55,735 nt of DNA from SIAJ01 sp036266155 (GCA_036266155.1 DATANR010000307.1:1-55735), one strand, 5' to 3'. Counted from the first letter of the stretch, positions 26,567 to 35,673 are shown. A program made the numbers and translations. Notes: generated by a model not told the origin, from the letters alone.

Positions 26567-26752
26567 TCAGGTAGATCGTGTGACGCAGACCGCTGAAGAA
26601 CGCCCACGAATGTAGGCCCGGTCAACGACAAACGCCGGGTACGAGTATATTCCACGGTCCCCATCGAAGACCTTGAAGCGACCGACCGGGTTGAACTGGT
26701 CGGCCGCCGCCGCGAGCAAGGTCAATTCGCCTTCCATACTGGCGACCGGCAC
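26567..26752 (-). pseudogene. C-terminal remnant of a PQQ-like propeller protein
   Basis: The frame reads MEGELTLLAAAADQFNPVGR, then FKVFDGDRGIYSYPAF and VVDRAYIRGRSSAVCV. This is the typical last blade of planctomycete PQQ/polyvinyl-alcohol-dehydrogenase-like proteins (GEL-LL-A-P-F--GRFKV, YPA-VV---YIR). Nothing upstream in the frame continues the propeller before the porin stop at 26773, so most of the gene is gone. The match is by eye. Confidence 0.55.
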
Positions 26753-26772
26753 CCGGGTGCGGAGAGCACGGC

Positions 26773-28395
26773 TTAGAACCGATATTGCACCGCGGTCTGG
26801 ATGCGGACGTCCTTACCCTTGGCCCCGTCGCGGTTCTCGCGCGTCCCGTAGAGGACTTCGATGCCCAGGCCGAGGCGCGCGACTGGCAACCAGATCAAGT
26901 TGGCGCCAGCATATTCCGCCCCCTTGTAGGTGTTGAGCGGCAGTGCCGTGTCCGACAGATCGACGTTGGCCCGGCTGTAGATGAAGGTCGAGGCCAACTT
27001 GTCCGACCACCACTGCTCGTAGGCCACGAACCAGCCAGTCGACTTCAAGGCGTTTAGCCCACTCAGCGGGTTGGCCACGGCATCCAGGCCGAGTCCGTTG
27101 ATGTCCTGGATGTAACGGTTGATCCCGCGGCCGGTCGCGTACTGCGCGAGGAACCGGGATTTTTCCCAGATGTCGGCCCCTTCGGTGTCCTTCGGAATGC
27201 CGTGCAGAGCCGCCCATGGGTGCAGGGTGCCGGTCGCGTTGACGCCGTACCCGGTTTCGTGGAAGGACTGCTCGGTGGCCGTCTGGTAGGCCAGCTTGCG
27301 GAGGATGCCCGCCACCTGGATGTGGCCGTAGTCGTGGGTGTACCGCAGGTTCGCTGTGACGTCGGGCACGTTCTGGATGTTCTTCGGGACGTAAGCGTCC
27401 GGGATGATCCCGGTCCCCGGATTAACGACGAATCCGCCAGCCGTGAGCCACTGGATGTCCGAGTATGGTTGCTCGACACCGACGGACAACTTCAGGTTGT
27501 CGGCCAGATTCGCCCGATACGCCAGAACCGGCTGCCGCATGAGGACCATGCCCGGCGGGCCTTCGTAGTCGAGCACGTTCGGGAACACGTCGTAGTCCAT
27601 GAACAGCGACGCGGCCTGGCCGACCAGGAACGGTCCGACGTCGATCCAGGCGAAGCGCAGGCGGATCGGGAACGAGCCGAACAGGCCGGACGTGTTGCCG
27701 TTAAAAAAGTCCATTTCGATACGCGTCTTGATCGTCCAGTCGTGTTCTTCCATCGGGGTCTCGGTGTCGAATCCGAGCCGGCTGTACCTCGGGGTGAGAA
27801 CGGCATTCGACCCCTTGCCCTGCGGGATGGGGATGGACGAGTTCACGAACATGTCGGTGGTCTTGATCGGCTTGGTGTCGTAGATGCCGTCGACACGCAC
27901 GAACCCATACCACTTGTACTTGGTGTCCTTGAACTTGCCCGGCAGCAGACGGCTAAAGGCGTCCTGCGGATCAGGGAAGCCAGCGAAGGTGTTGGTGTCG
28001 TTGGTGACGACCGGGGCGTTGGGATCCTTGGCGTTTGGGTCGGCGGCTGGCGTGGTCGCGCCCGGCGGGATCGTAAACCCGGGTGGCTTCGACGACATGC
28101 CGGTGTCCGGCGACGTCTGGACTTTGGGTGGAGCGGCAAGCGTAGCCGGCGGCGTCGTGGTTGCCGGGCCCGGTTGGAGCGTCATCGGCGGCGGCGTGCT
28201 TGGCACTGGAACCTGGGCCTGCACGGGCAGCAATGCCGGCGTCGGAGCGACGGCCGACGGCGTCTGAGTCGTTGGTTGCAGAAGCGTCGCGAATTGCGAC
28301 TTGCCCGGCGATTGGCCGGCCGCCGGGCTCGCAAAAGCCGTGGCGAGCGTACCGGCGAGAGCAACTTTCCAAACTCGACGCAGCTTACCAGGCAT
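26773..28395 (-). CDS. DcaP-like outer-membrane porin
   Basis: 540 residues from ATG 28395 with a signal peptide (VWKVALAGTLATAFASPAAG). A Pro/Thr/Ala-rich linker spans about 30-130. The barrel follows: YKWYGFVRVDGIYDTKP, TPRYSRLGFDTETP, TIKTRIEMDFFNG, LRFAWIDVGPFLVGQAASLFMD, and a final strand VRIQTAVQYRF ending in Phe as outer-membrane barrels do. DcaP-type trimers take up organic acids and other anions. It is divergent from a second porin and near a serine/acetate operon, so import of a dicarboxylate or amino-acid substrate is a reasonable guess. Confidence 0.75.
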   Translation of the reverse strand: MPGKLRRVWKVALAGTLATAFASPAAGQSPGKSQFATLLQPTTQTPSAVAPTPALLPVQAQVPVPSTPPPMTLQPGPATTTPPATLAAPPKVQTSPDTGMSSKPPGFTIPPGATTPAADPNAKDPNAPVVTNDTNTFAGFPDPQDAFSRLLPGKFKDTKYKWYGFVRVDGIYDTKPIKTTDMFVNSSIPIPQGKGSNAVLTPRYSRLGFDTETPMEEHDWTIKTRIEMDFFNGNTSGLFGSFPIRLRFAWIDVGPFLVGQAASLFMDYDVFPNVLDYEGPPGMVLMRQPVLAYRANLADNLKLSVGVEQPYSDIQWLTAGGFVVNPGTGIIPDAYVPKNIQNVPDVTANLRYTHDYGHIQVAGILRKLAYQTATEQSFHETGYGVNATGTLHPWAALHGIPKDTEGADIWEKSRFLAQYATGRGINRYIQDINGLGLDAVANPLSGLNALKSTGWFVAYEQWWSDKLASTFIYSRANVDLSDTALPLNTYKGAEYAGANLIWLPVARLGLGIEVLYGTRENRDGAKGKDVRIQTAVQYRF

Positions 28396-28682
28396 GGCTC
28401 GCACTCCGGAACAATGGTTGGTTCGCGGACCTTCCATATGCCGGACTAATTCGACACCAGACGACATCGAATTAAGGAATTGTTCCAATTCTCCGACTTC
28501 TGTGGTTCCTGCCTTACGTATCGGACATGCACATCTTTTGGTTTTTGAGGCGGTGTCTCCCAAACTGCCCATCCGAAAAGCCTTACCGGATTGGAACATT
28601 CCATAAAGCCCGCAGAGTCGCTTACCGATGATCTCAAGGAGTTCCAATCAATTTGCCGAGCGTGTTGGATCGGGGAATCGCC
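28396..28682. promoter_or_regulatory. Divergent promoter region with three GTTCCAAT sites
   Basis: The 287 bases between the two porin genes hold the octamer GTTCCAAT at 28482-28489 and 28641-28648 and its reverse complement at 28590-28597. The first lies in the palindrome GAATTG-TTC-CAATTC (28477-28491), the second beside GGAACATTCC (28593-28602). These are candidate operators for a shared regulator. No clear -35/-10 pair was chosen. Confidence 0.45.
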
Positions 28683-30236
28683 ATGCGGAGCCTGACGTGT
28701 CGGGTCTCGACCGCGCTGTTCGCTGGCTTTCTCGGCGTAGTCTTTCCGGGCGACGTAAATGGACAGTTGCCAACTCCGGTTGCTCCTGTCACGTCGTCCG
28801 CGGGTGTGCCGGCTACACCAGCCGCAAAACTGGCGATCCCTGTGCCAACGGCCGGACTTCCGATAAGCCCCGTATTGAATCCGACTGGCTCGGGTGCCAC
28901 TCAGTCCGGACTGTTCGCGTCGGACTCGCAGGAGGCGGTCGCTCAACCAACCGTTCCAGCGCCGCCCGCCACTATCTCTCCGGCGCCTGGGCAGGCGCCG
29001 GCGAACGCGGGTTCGCCAGCCGGTGAAATTGCCCCCTCGGCGTTCGAGCGGCTGGGCACCTATTACAAGAACGGCTTCATCCTCGTCGACTCGCCGGACC
29101 CCGATCGTGTGCCGTTCCGGCTCGTCGCCCACAACTTTGCTCAGATCCGGTACACCAACACACAGCTGGATCGCCGGGTGTTCGTGGACCACTTGGGCGG
29201 GGTCCGGCCGGTCGAGCCGCGCAATGACATCAGTTTCAATCGTGACCTCCTGGTTTTCAACGGCTACGCGTTCGACCCAAAGATGCAGTACAACGTGGTT
29301 GTCTGGTCCTCGGGCTCGCTCGCGTCCGTCGTTGTCGCCGGTGGAATCACCTGCCAGTTCAGCGATTCGTTCAACTTGTCTGGCGGGTACAACGGCCTGC
29401 CGGGGTCGCGCAGTCTGATCGGCAATTTCAAGGAACTGCAGGGTATCGATCGCAGTATGGCGGACACGTTTTTCCGGCCCGGATTCACCCAGGGGGTGTG
29501 GGCGACGGGCGAGCCGGTGGACGGGCTGAACTACAACGTGATGATCGGGAACTCGTTGAACACCTTGCAAATCGGCGCGGGGAAAATCGACGCCAACCTG
29601 GCCTACTCGGGCAGTGTCTGGTGGGAGCCGCTCGGGAAATACGGTCCGGGTGAGGCGAATAACGACCTCGAAGGCCATGAGACTCCGGTCGTCCGCCTCG
29701 GCACCAGTTTCACTCGCGCCCGAGAGGACCGGTTTTCGGATAGCAGCGTCTCAGCCCCGGATAACATCCAGATTCACAACTCAGACGGCACTCTCTTCTT
29801 CGAGACGGGATCGCTGGCGCCAGGTGTGACCGTGCTCCTGGCGAATTACACCATGTGGGCGATTGACGCCGGCTTCAAGTCTCAGGGACTGGCCGTCAAC
29901 GGCCAGTACTTCATGCGTTGGCTCGGCAGCTTCCGGGCCGATGGACCGTTGCCGGAGTCCTCGTTCTTCGACCACGGTTTTGAGGCATCGGCGGGTTACT
30001 TCGTCGTTCCGCACAAGTGTGAACTCTACGCCCGGACGTCGTTCGTCTTTGGCGCATTCCGGGACTCGCACGAGATCTGCGGGGGATTCAACTGGTATCC
30101 ATTCGAGAATCGTGGTGTCCGAATCGTCGGTGAAGTCGGTCACATCGAGCATTCCCCGGTCGGCAACATCATCACGCCGTACCGAGCCGGGATGTCCGGT
30201 TGGATGTATCTGTTGCAAGCGCAATTGGATTTCTGA
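28683..30236 (+). CDS. OprP/OprO-like outer-membrane porin
   Basis: 517 residues from ATG 28683 with a signal peptide (ALFAGFLGVVFPGDVNGQ); a TTG start 30 bases upstream is possible but adds nothing conserved. A Pro/Ala-rich linker spans about 25-125. The barrel has RLVAHNFAQIRYTNTQLD, RNDISFNRDLLVFNGYAFDP, FQDSF-like FSDSFNLSGGYNGLP, FFRPGFTQGVWATGEPV and GGFNWYPFENRGVRIVGEV, and ends LLQAQLDF with terminal Phe. This is the pattern of phosphate-selective-type porins in planctomycetes. It precedes the serine operon by 179 bases. Confidence 0.72.
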   Translation: MRSLTCRVSTALFAGFLGVVFPGDVNGQLPTPVAPVTSSAGVPATPAAKLAIPVPTAGLPISPVLNPTGSGATQSGLFASDSQEAVAQPTVPAPPATISPAPGQAPANAGSPAGEIAPSAFERLGTYYKNGFILVDSPDPDRVPFRLVAHNFAQIRYTNTQLDRRVFVDHLGGVRPVEPRNDISFNRDLLVFNGYAFDPKMQYNVVVWSSGSLASVVVAGGITCQFSDSFNLSGGYNGLPGSRSLIGNFKELQGIDRSMADTFFRPGFTQGVWATGEPVDGLNYNVMIGNSLNTLQIGAGKIDANLAYSGSVWWEPLGKYGPGEANNDLEGHETPVVRLGTSFTRAREDRFSDSSVSAPDNIQIHNSDGTLFFETGSLAPGVTVLLANYTMWAIDAGFKSQGLAVNGQYFMRWLGSFRADGPLPESSFFDHGFEASAGYFVVPHKCELYARTSFVFGAFRDSHEICGGFNWYPFENRGVRIVGEVGHIEHSPVGNIITPYRAGMSGWMYLLQAQLDF

Positions 30237-30314
30237 CGGCCCGATCGGCGTCAAAACCTGACACGGTCCGGTCCCCCTGTCAAATCTCCGGGCTGTACCT
30301 ATCAAAAGAAACAG

Positions 30315-30344
30315 TTGCGGAGCCACTGGCTGCCGCGTTATGCT
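30315..30344 (+). promoter_or_regulatory. Weak sigma-70-like promoter before the serine/acetate operon
   Basis: TTGCGG (30315-30320) and TATGCT (30339-30344) are separated by 18 bases. The transcript would carry a leader of about 65 bases before the ATG at 30416, where GAGAGG (30403-30408) is the ribosome site. Found by eye; other promoters may exist. Confidence 0.3.
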
Positions 30345-30415
30345 CAATTCCTCGCTCCCGAAACCGGACGGGACCGACTTCTTCGCCCATACCCCCATAT
30401 CTGAGAGGCACAGCC

Positions 30416-32017
30416 ATGAGTTCCACCGACGATGGCGGTCCGTTTCGAGCCTTCGCCGAAACCGAAATCCCCGCTGGCGTTGATCGCCGGTCGTTCTTCA
30501 TGCGGAGCGCCGTCATTGGTGCTGCTGCCGCGTTGACCGGAAAATCGTGGACGCCCGAAGCACGTGCCGAGCAAGCCGCGAAGGAGGCCGCGGCCCCGAA
30601 GCTCGGCGCCGCAATGTCGGCCGATCTGGAAGTGGTGAAGAAGTCCAAGGGCCCGGTCATGACGGTGCTCGACGAGTTCTACAAGGTCGGCCCCGGCCCT
30701 TCGAGTTCGCACACGATCGGGCCGATGCGGATCACTTACGATTTCTACCAGCGCTGCACCAAACTGCCGGCCGACCAGTTGGGCAGGGCCACCGGTCTGA
30801 AGGTTCACCTCTACGGCAGCCTGAGCGCGACGGGTAAGGGGCACGGGACCGAACGGGCGGCGCTTGCCGGCCTGCTCGGCAAGGAACCGGCCACCGTGGA
30901 CCCGCTGTTTCTCGACGAGATGAAAGAGAAGCCGGATCAATCCTATACGGTGAAGCTCGGCGACAAAGAATTCAAGCTCACGCTGGCCGACATCGTCTAC
31001 GATGCGCCGAAGGGTGAGTTCCCCCACCCGAACACCATGACTTGCAAGCTCATGGCCGGGGACAAGCCCGCCTACGAACTGGAGTACTATTCGCCCGGCG
31101 GCGGGTTCTACGAGTGGAAAGGTTACACGCCGCCCAAGAAGGGCCAACCGAAGTACCCGTACGCGACGATGAAGGAGTTGCGCAAGCACGCCGAGGACAA
31201 CAAGCTGTCGATCGCGCAAGTGATCATGGCCAACGAGCTGGCCGTTTCTGGTAAGACCGAGGCCGAGATCAATGCCTTCCTTGACAAGATCGGCAACGCC
31301 ATGCTGAACACGGTGAAGGCCGGCCTGTCGATCAAGGAAGGTGTGCTGCCCGGGCCGATCAAGCTGCAGTCGAAGGCGGCCGCCGTCTTCGAGCGCGCCC
31401 AGGACGACAAGTACGAGAGCGACCGGGCCATCGCCCTGGTGTCCGCGTTCGCCCTGGCCGCGTCCGAGGAGAATGCACGCGGGCATCTGGTCATCACGGC
31501 CCCAACGGGCGGGTCGGCCGGGGTCATGCCGGCGGTTGTCTACGCCCTGGTCAACAGCAAGCGCAAGCTGCCGATGGAGAAAGTCCGCGAGGGCCTGCTG
31601 GCCGGGGCAGCGATCGGCTACCTGTGCAAGCACAACGCGACGCTCTCCGGGGCGGAGGGCGGATGCCAATCGGAAATCGGCGTCGCGTCGGCCATGACGG
31701 CGGCATTCATCGCCCAGGCCATGGGCAGCACCCCGCTGGTCACGGAGAACGCGGCCGAGTCAGCCCTTGAGCACCATCTGGGGATGACTTGCGACCCGGT
31801 CGCGGGTTACGTGCAAGTTCCGTGCATCGAGCGGTGCGCGTTTGGAGCCGTGAAGGCCTGGACGGCGGTCATGATCGCCACCAACGAAATCGCGTCGCGG
31901 CACCGCGTCGATCTCGACACGACGATCAAGACCCTGGCCGACACCGGCCGGGACATGAGCAACAAATACAAGGAAACGAGCGAGGCCGGCCTCGCCGCGA
32001 ACCTGGTGCTGTGCTGA
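30416..32017 (+). CDS. sdaA: L-serine ammonia-lyase (single-chain, 4Fe-4S) with a Tat signal
   Basis: 533 residues. It converts L-serine to pyruvate and ammonia. Family marks: YKVGPGPSSSHTIGPMRI (substrate/beta domain start), the cluster cysteines C417 (EGGCQSEIGVASAM), C459 (MTCDPVAGYVQVP) and C470 (PCIER). Both domains are in one chain, as in E. coli SdaA. Unusually, the first 52 residues form a twin-arginine signal: DRRSFFMRS, then a hydrophobic SAVIGAAAALTG and an ARA cleavage site. This implies folding with its cluster and export, although pyruvate formate-lyase encoded downstream must be cytoplasmic. Start ATG 30416 has GAGAGG upstream. First gene of a six-gene plus-strand run. Confidence 0.88.
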   Translation: MSSTDDGGPFRAFAETEIPAGVDRRSFFMRSAVIGAAAALTGKSWTPEARAEQAAKEAAAPKLGAAMSADLEVVKKSKGPVMTVLDEFYKVGPGPSSSHTIGPMRITYDFYQRCTKLPADQLGRATGLKVHLYGSLSATGKGHGTERAALAGLLGKEPATVDPLFLDEMKEKPDQSYTVKLGDKEFKLTLADIVYDAPKGEFPHPNTMTCKLMAGDKPAYELEYYSPGGGFYEWKGYTPPKKGQPKYPYATMKELRKHAEDNKLSIAQVIMANELAVSGKTEAEINAFLDKIGNAMLNTVKAGLSIKEGVLPGPIKLQSKAAAVFERAQDDKYESDRAIALVSAFALAASEENARGHLVITAPTGGSAGVMPAVVYALVNSKRKLPMEKVREGLLAGAAIGYLCKHNATLSGAEGGCQSEIGVASAMTAAFIAQAMGSTPLVTENAAESALEHHLGMTCDPVAGYVQVPCIERCAFGAVKAWTAVMIATNEIASRHRVDLDTTIKTLADTGRDMSNKYKETSEAGLAANLVLC

Positions 32018-32118
32018 CGAACGACAGGCGCGGGAGACCGCTTACCCGCGCCTCGTCCGACATGCAGGGCCAGGTCATTCGCTGGTGATTTGACGACGAA
32101 GCCTGGTTGGAGACAGCG

Positions 32119-32487
32119 ATGGTCAACTTCGAACTCGATGCCGCGCATTCCATCTTGTACGTGCGGCCTCAAGCCGCACTCACGGCGGACGACTTTGCGA
32201 AGATCGCGAGTACGGTCGATCCGCACATCGAAGCGACCGGCGATCTTGCCGGACTCATCATCGAAACGCCGAGCTTTCCGGGCTGGGACAGCCTGAGTGC
32301 CATGGTTGCTCACTTTCGCTTCGTCCGCGACCATCACAAGCGCATCCGCAAGGTGGGCGTGGTGACCGACTCCGCGATCGGAAACGCCGCCGAGCGACTG
32401 GCCAACCACTTTGTCTCGGCCGAGATCAAGCACTTTCCGGCCGGGCATCTGGATGAGGCGAAAGCGTGGGTTTGGAGCGGATCGTGA
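32119..32487 (+). CDS. SpoIIAA-like (STAS-fold) protein
   Basis: 122 residues from ATG 32119, with GGAG upstream. The fold pattern fits PF11964 SpoIIAA-like: MVNFELDAAHSILYVRPQAALTADDF, GLIIETPSFPGWDSLSAMVAHFRFV, HHKRIRKVGVVTDS and FVSAEIKHFPAGHLDEAKAWV. These proteins are small binding modules and have no phosphorylatable SpoIIAA serine by default; the role is undefined. It sits between the serine lyase and pyruvate formate-lyase genes, 101 and 85 bases away. Confidence 0.75.
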   Translation: MVNFELDAAHSILYVRPQAALTADDFAKIASTVDPHIEATGDLAGLIIETPSFPGWDSLSAMVAHFRFVRDHHKRIRKVGVVTDSAIGNAAERLANHFVSAEIKHFPAGHLDEAKAWVWSGS

Positions 32488-32572
32488 ACGTGGTATGAAG
32501 GGTCGACAAGGCGGCAGCCAGGCAACTCAGCGTCAGGCGCCCGTTTCTCAAGCCCACACCAAGGATAACACC

Positions 32573-34813
32573 GTGTCTGTACTAGAGGTCAAAGATGCCT
32601 GGCGCGGATTCAAGCCTGGCCTCTGGCAACGCGACATCAACGTCCGTTGGTTCCTGCAATCGAACTATACCCCCTATGAAGGCGACGACGCCTTCCTGGC
32701 CCCGGCCACGGACCGTACCAAGCGGATCTGGAAGAAGCTCGAAGACCTGTTCGTCGAGGAACGCAAGAAGGGCGTGCTCGACATCTCGCAGATCCCCAGT
32801 TCAATCACGGCCCATGCGCCCGGCTACATCGACAAGGACAACGAGGTCATTGTTGGGCTGCAAACCGAAGCCCCGCTCAAGCGCGCCATCATGCCCAATG
32901 GCGGGCTGCGGATGGTTCTCAGCTCGTTCAAGGCTTACGGTTACGAGCCCAACCCGGCCGTGGTCGAGACGTTCACCAAGTATCGCAAGACGCACAACGA
33001 GGGCGTCTTCGACGCTTACACGTCCGACATCCGCGCTTGCCGCAGTTCGCACATTCTTACCGGTCTGCCCGATGCTTATGGCCGCGGTCGGATCATCGGC
33101 GACTACCGGCGTGTCGCGCTTTACGGCATCAACCGGCTCGTCAAGGAGAAGGAGAAGGAGAAAGCCGCACTCGACTCTGCCCATTCCACCGAAGACGTGA
33201 TCCGCGACCGCGAAGAGTTGAGTGAACAGATCCGCGCGCTCAACGAGTTGCTGGCGATGGCAAAGAGTTATGGGTCCGACATCTCGGGCCCGGCGAAGAC
33301 TGCCCGCGAGGCCGTGCAGTGGTTGTACTTTGCCTACCTCGCCGCCGTGAAAGAGCAGAACGGGGCGGCCATGTCGCTCGGGCGGGTGTCCACCTTCCTC
33401 GACATCTACTTCGAGCGCGACTTGAAGGAGGGGACGCTCACCGAGTCGCAAGCCCAGGAGATCATCGACGACTTCGTCATCAAGCTCCGGATTGTGCGCT
33501 TCCTGCGGACCCCAGAGTACGACGACCTGTTCGCCGGCGACCCGACCTGGGTGACCGAGTCGATCGGCGGCATGGGCGACGACGGCCGGTCGTTGGTGAC
33601 CAAGACCAGCTTCCGTTTCCTCCACACGCTCCGCAATCTGGGACCAGCCCCGGAACCGAACCTGACCATCTGGTACTCGCCGCGCCTGCCGGACAACTTC
33701 CGCAAGTTCGCGTCCAAAGTCGCCATCGAGACCAGCGCTCTTCAGTTCGAAAGCGACAACCTGATGCGCAGCGCCTGGGGCGACGACGGGGCGATCGCCT
33801 GCTGCGTCTCACCCATGCTGATGGGCAAGCAGATGCAGTTCTTCGGGGCCCGGGCCAATTTGGCCAAGTGCCTGCTGTACGCCATCAATGGCGGGCGGGA
33901 CGAGAACTCCGGCAAGCAGGTCGGCCCGAAGGTTGAGCCCGTGAAGGGCGACTACCTCGACTTTGACGATCTGGCGGGCAAGTTCGAGCGGATGATGGAG
34001 TGGCTGGCCGGCGTGTACGTGAACGCGATGAACGTGATTCACTACATGCATGACAAGTACAGCTACGAACGCATCGAGATGGCCCTGCACGACTACGCAC
34101 CGGTCCGGACGATGGCGTTCGGCATCGCCGGCCTGTCGGTCGTCGCGGACAGCTTGTCGGCCGTTCGCCATGCCAAGGTGAAGGTGATTCGCGACGACAC
34201 CGGATTGATCGTGGACTACCAGACCGAGGGCGACTTCCCGAAGTTCGGCAACAACGACAACCGAGTCGACCAACTGGCGTCGGCAGCAGTATCGATGTTC
34301 ATGGGCAAGCTGCGCAAGCATCCGACGTACCGAAATGCGCTCCACACGCAGTCGGTCCTGACCATCACGTCGAACGTCGTATACGGGAAGAACACCGGCC
34401 ACACGCCAGACGGCCGGCGAAAAGGGGAGCCGTTCGCACCGGGCGCCAACCCGATGCACGGTCGCGATTCGCACGGCATCCTGGCGTCCGCAGCGTCTGT
34501 GTCCAAAATCCCCTATCGCGACGCGCAGGACGGAATCTCGCTGACGACCTCGATGGTCCCCGAGGGCCTCGGCCGCTCGAACAGCGAGCAAGTCGACAAC
34601 CTGGTTGGCGTGCTCGACTCCTTCTTCGGCAGCAGCGGCTACCACATGAACGTGAACGTGCTCAACCGCGACATGTTGCTCGACGCAATGGAGCACCCGG
34701 AGAAATATCCGTCGCTCACCATTCGGGTGTCCGGGTACGCGGTCAACTTCGTGCGCCTGACGCGCGACCAGCAGATGGACGTAATCAATCGGACGTTCCA
34801 CGGGGCCGCCTGA
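32573..34813 (+). CDS. pflB: Pyruvate formate-lyase
   Basis: 746 residues from GTG 32573, chosen because AAGGA (32561-32565) sits seven bases upstream and the protein then begins at the family's N-terminus (LEVKDAWRGFKPGLWQRDINVR). It splits pyruvate with CoA into acetyl-CoA and formate by a glycyl radical. The active-site pair C410-C411 is in AIACCVSPMLMGKQMQFFGA and the radical glycine is G721 in IRVSGYAVNFVRL, both as in E. coli PflB. The adjacent cysteines and RVSGYAV separate it from choline and glycerol glycyl-radical enzymes. Oxygen-sensitive, so an anaerobic or micro-aerobic role is implied. The activase gene starts one base after its stop. Confidence 0.93.
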   Translation: MSVLEVKDAWRGFKPGLWQRDINVRWFLQSNYTPYEGDDAFLAPATDRTKRIWKKLEDLFVEERKKGVLDISQIPSSITAHAPGYIDKDNEVIVGLQTEAPLKRAIMPNGGLRMVLSSFKAYGYEPNPAVVETFTKYRKTHNEGVFDAYTSDIRACRSSHILTGLPDAYGRGRIIGDYRRVALYGINRLVKEKEKEKAALDSAHSTEDVIRDREELSEQIRALNELLAMAKSYGSDISGPAKTAREAVQWLYFAYLAAVKEQNGAAMSLGRVSTFLDIYFERDLKEGTLTESQAQEIIDDFVIKLRIVRFLRTPEYDDLFAGDPTWVTESIGGMGDDGRSLVTKTSFRFLHTLRNLGPAPEPNLTIWYSPRLPDNFRKFASKVAIETSALQFESDNLMRSAWGDDGAIACCVSPMLMGKQMQFFGARANLAKCLLYAINGGRDENSGKQVGPKVEPVKGDYLDFDDLAGKFERMMEWLAGVYVNAMNVIHYMHDKYSYERIEMALHDYAPVRTMAFGIAGLSVVADSLSAVRHAKVKVIRDDTGLIVDYQTEGDFPKFGNNDNRVDQLASAAVSMFMGKLRKHPTYRNALHTQSVLTITSNVVYGKNTGHTPDGRRKGEPFAPGANPMHGRDSHGILASAASVSKIPYRDAQDGISLTTSMVPEGLGRSNSEQVDNLVGVLDSFFGSSGYHMNVNVLNRDMLLDAMEHPEKYPSLTIRVSGYAVNFVRLTRDQQMDVINRTFHGAA

Positions 34814-34814
34814 C

Positions 34815-35657
34815 ATGGCCATCGAACTCCCGACGTCTGACGTCCCGCTGATCGGCAGCCCGTACGACCTGCGTGTCGGCCTGGGCGAAAAGGCGGGCAC
34901 GACGGACATCAAGTCCGCCGTCGAGAGTGGCGACTGGGGGTTCATCCACTCCTTCCAGGCCGGCTCCGCGGTCGATGGTCCCGGCATGCGGCTCGTGGCC
35001 TGGCTCTCCGGCTGCCAGTTCCAATGTCTGTTCTGTCACAATCCGGATACCTGGAAGCTCACCAACGGCATACCAGTGACGTTGGCGCGTGCGATTGAAG
35101 TGGTCGGTCAGTACCGCCACGACTTGAAGGTGATGAAGGGCGGCCTCACGGTCAGCGGCGGCGAGCCGCTCATGCAGCACCGATTCGTGCTCCGGCTGTT
35201 CGAAGCGGCCCGACAACAGGGTGTCCACACGGCCCTGGACACCAATGGTTATCTTGGCGACCGGCTTACCGATACTGACCTGTTGCAGATCGATCTGGTG
35301 TTGCTTGGCCTGAAGGCGATGTCGCCGGACGTTCACAAACGGCTCACCGGCAAGGACACGGTGCCCGTTCACGCGTTCGCCAGGCGATTGGCCGCATTGC
35401 GTCGACCGGTTCGGATCCGCTTCGTCGTCGTCCCCGGATTCACCGACGACCTGGATGAAGTCGGCCGAATGGCCGACTTCGCGGCAGAGTTGGGCAACGT
35501 CGAACGCGTGGACGTGCTGCCGTTCCACCAACTCGGGCGGTTCAAGTGGGAACAACTCGGGATGGATTACCAGCTCAAAGATGCAACTCCGCCCACCTCG
35601 GAAGTAGTCGCGCGGGTGGTCGAGCGATTCAAGACGGCCGGACTAGACGCTGTTTAA
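34815..35657 (+). CDS. pflA: Pyruvate formate-lyase activating enzyme (radical SAM)
   Basis: 280 residues. The radical-SAM cluster motif is C67-QFQ-C71-LF-C74 in LSGCQFQCLFCHNPDTW, preceded by the family's IHSFQAGSAVDGPGMRLVAWL and followed by LTVSGGEPLMQ and ALDTNGYL. It reduces S-adenosylmethionine to place the radical on the glycine of the preceding enzyme. An extra N-terminal segment of about 38 residues (MAIELPTSDVPLIGSPYDL) is longer than in E. coli PflA. One base separates it from the pflB stop, so expression is coupled. Confidence 0.93.
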   Translation: MAIELPTSDVPLIGSPYDLRVGLGEKAGTTDIKSAVESGDWGFIHSFQAGSAVDGPGMRLVAWLSGCQFQCLFCHNPDTWKLTNGIPVTLARAIEVVGQYRHDLKVMKGGLTVSGGEPLMQHRFVLRLFEAARQQGVHTALDTNGYLGDRLTDTDLLQIDLVLLGLKAMSPDVHKRLTGKDTVPVHAFARRLAALRRPVRIRFVVVPGFTDDLDEVGRMADFAAELGNVERVDVLPFHQLGRFKWEQLGMDYQLKDATPPTSEVVARVVERFKTAGLDAV

Positions 35658-35673
35658 GCGGAGTAATCACGAC

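Noticed and set aside
32573..34813. Choline or glycerol glycyl-radical enzyme, possible microcompartment locus
   Set aside because: The adjacent active-site cysteines and RVSGYAV fit pyruvate formate-lyase, and no shell-protein gene is nearby.
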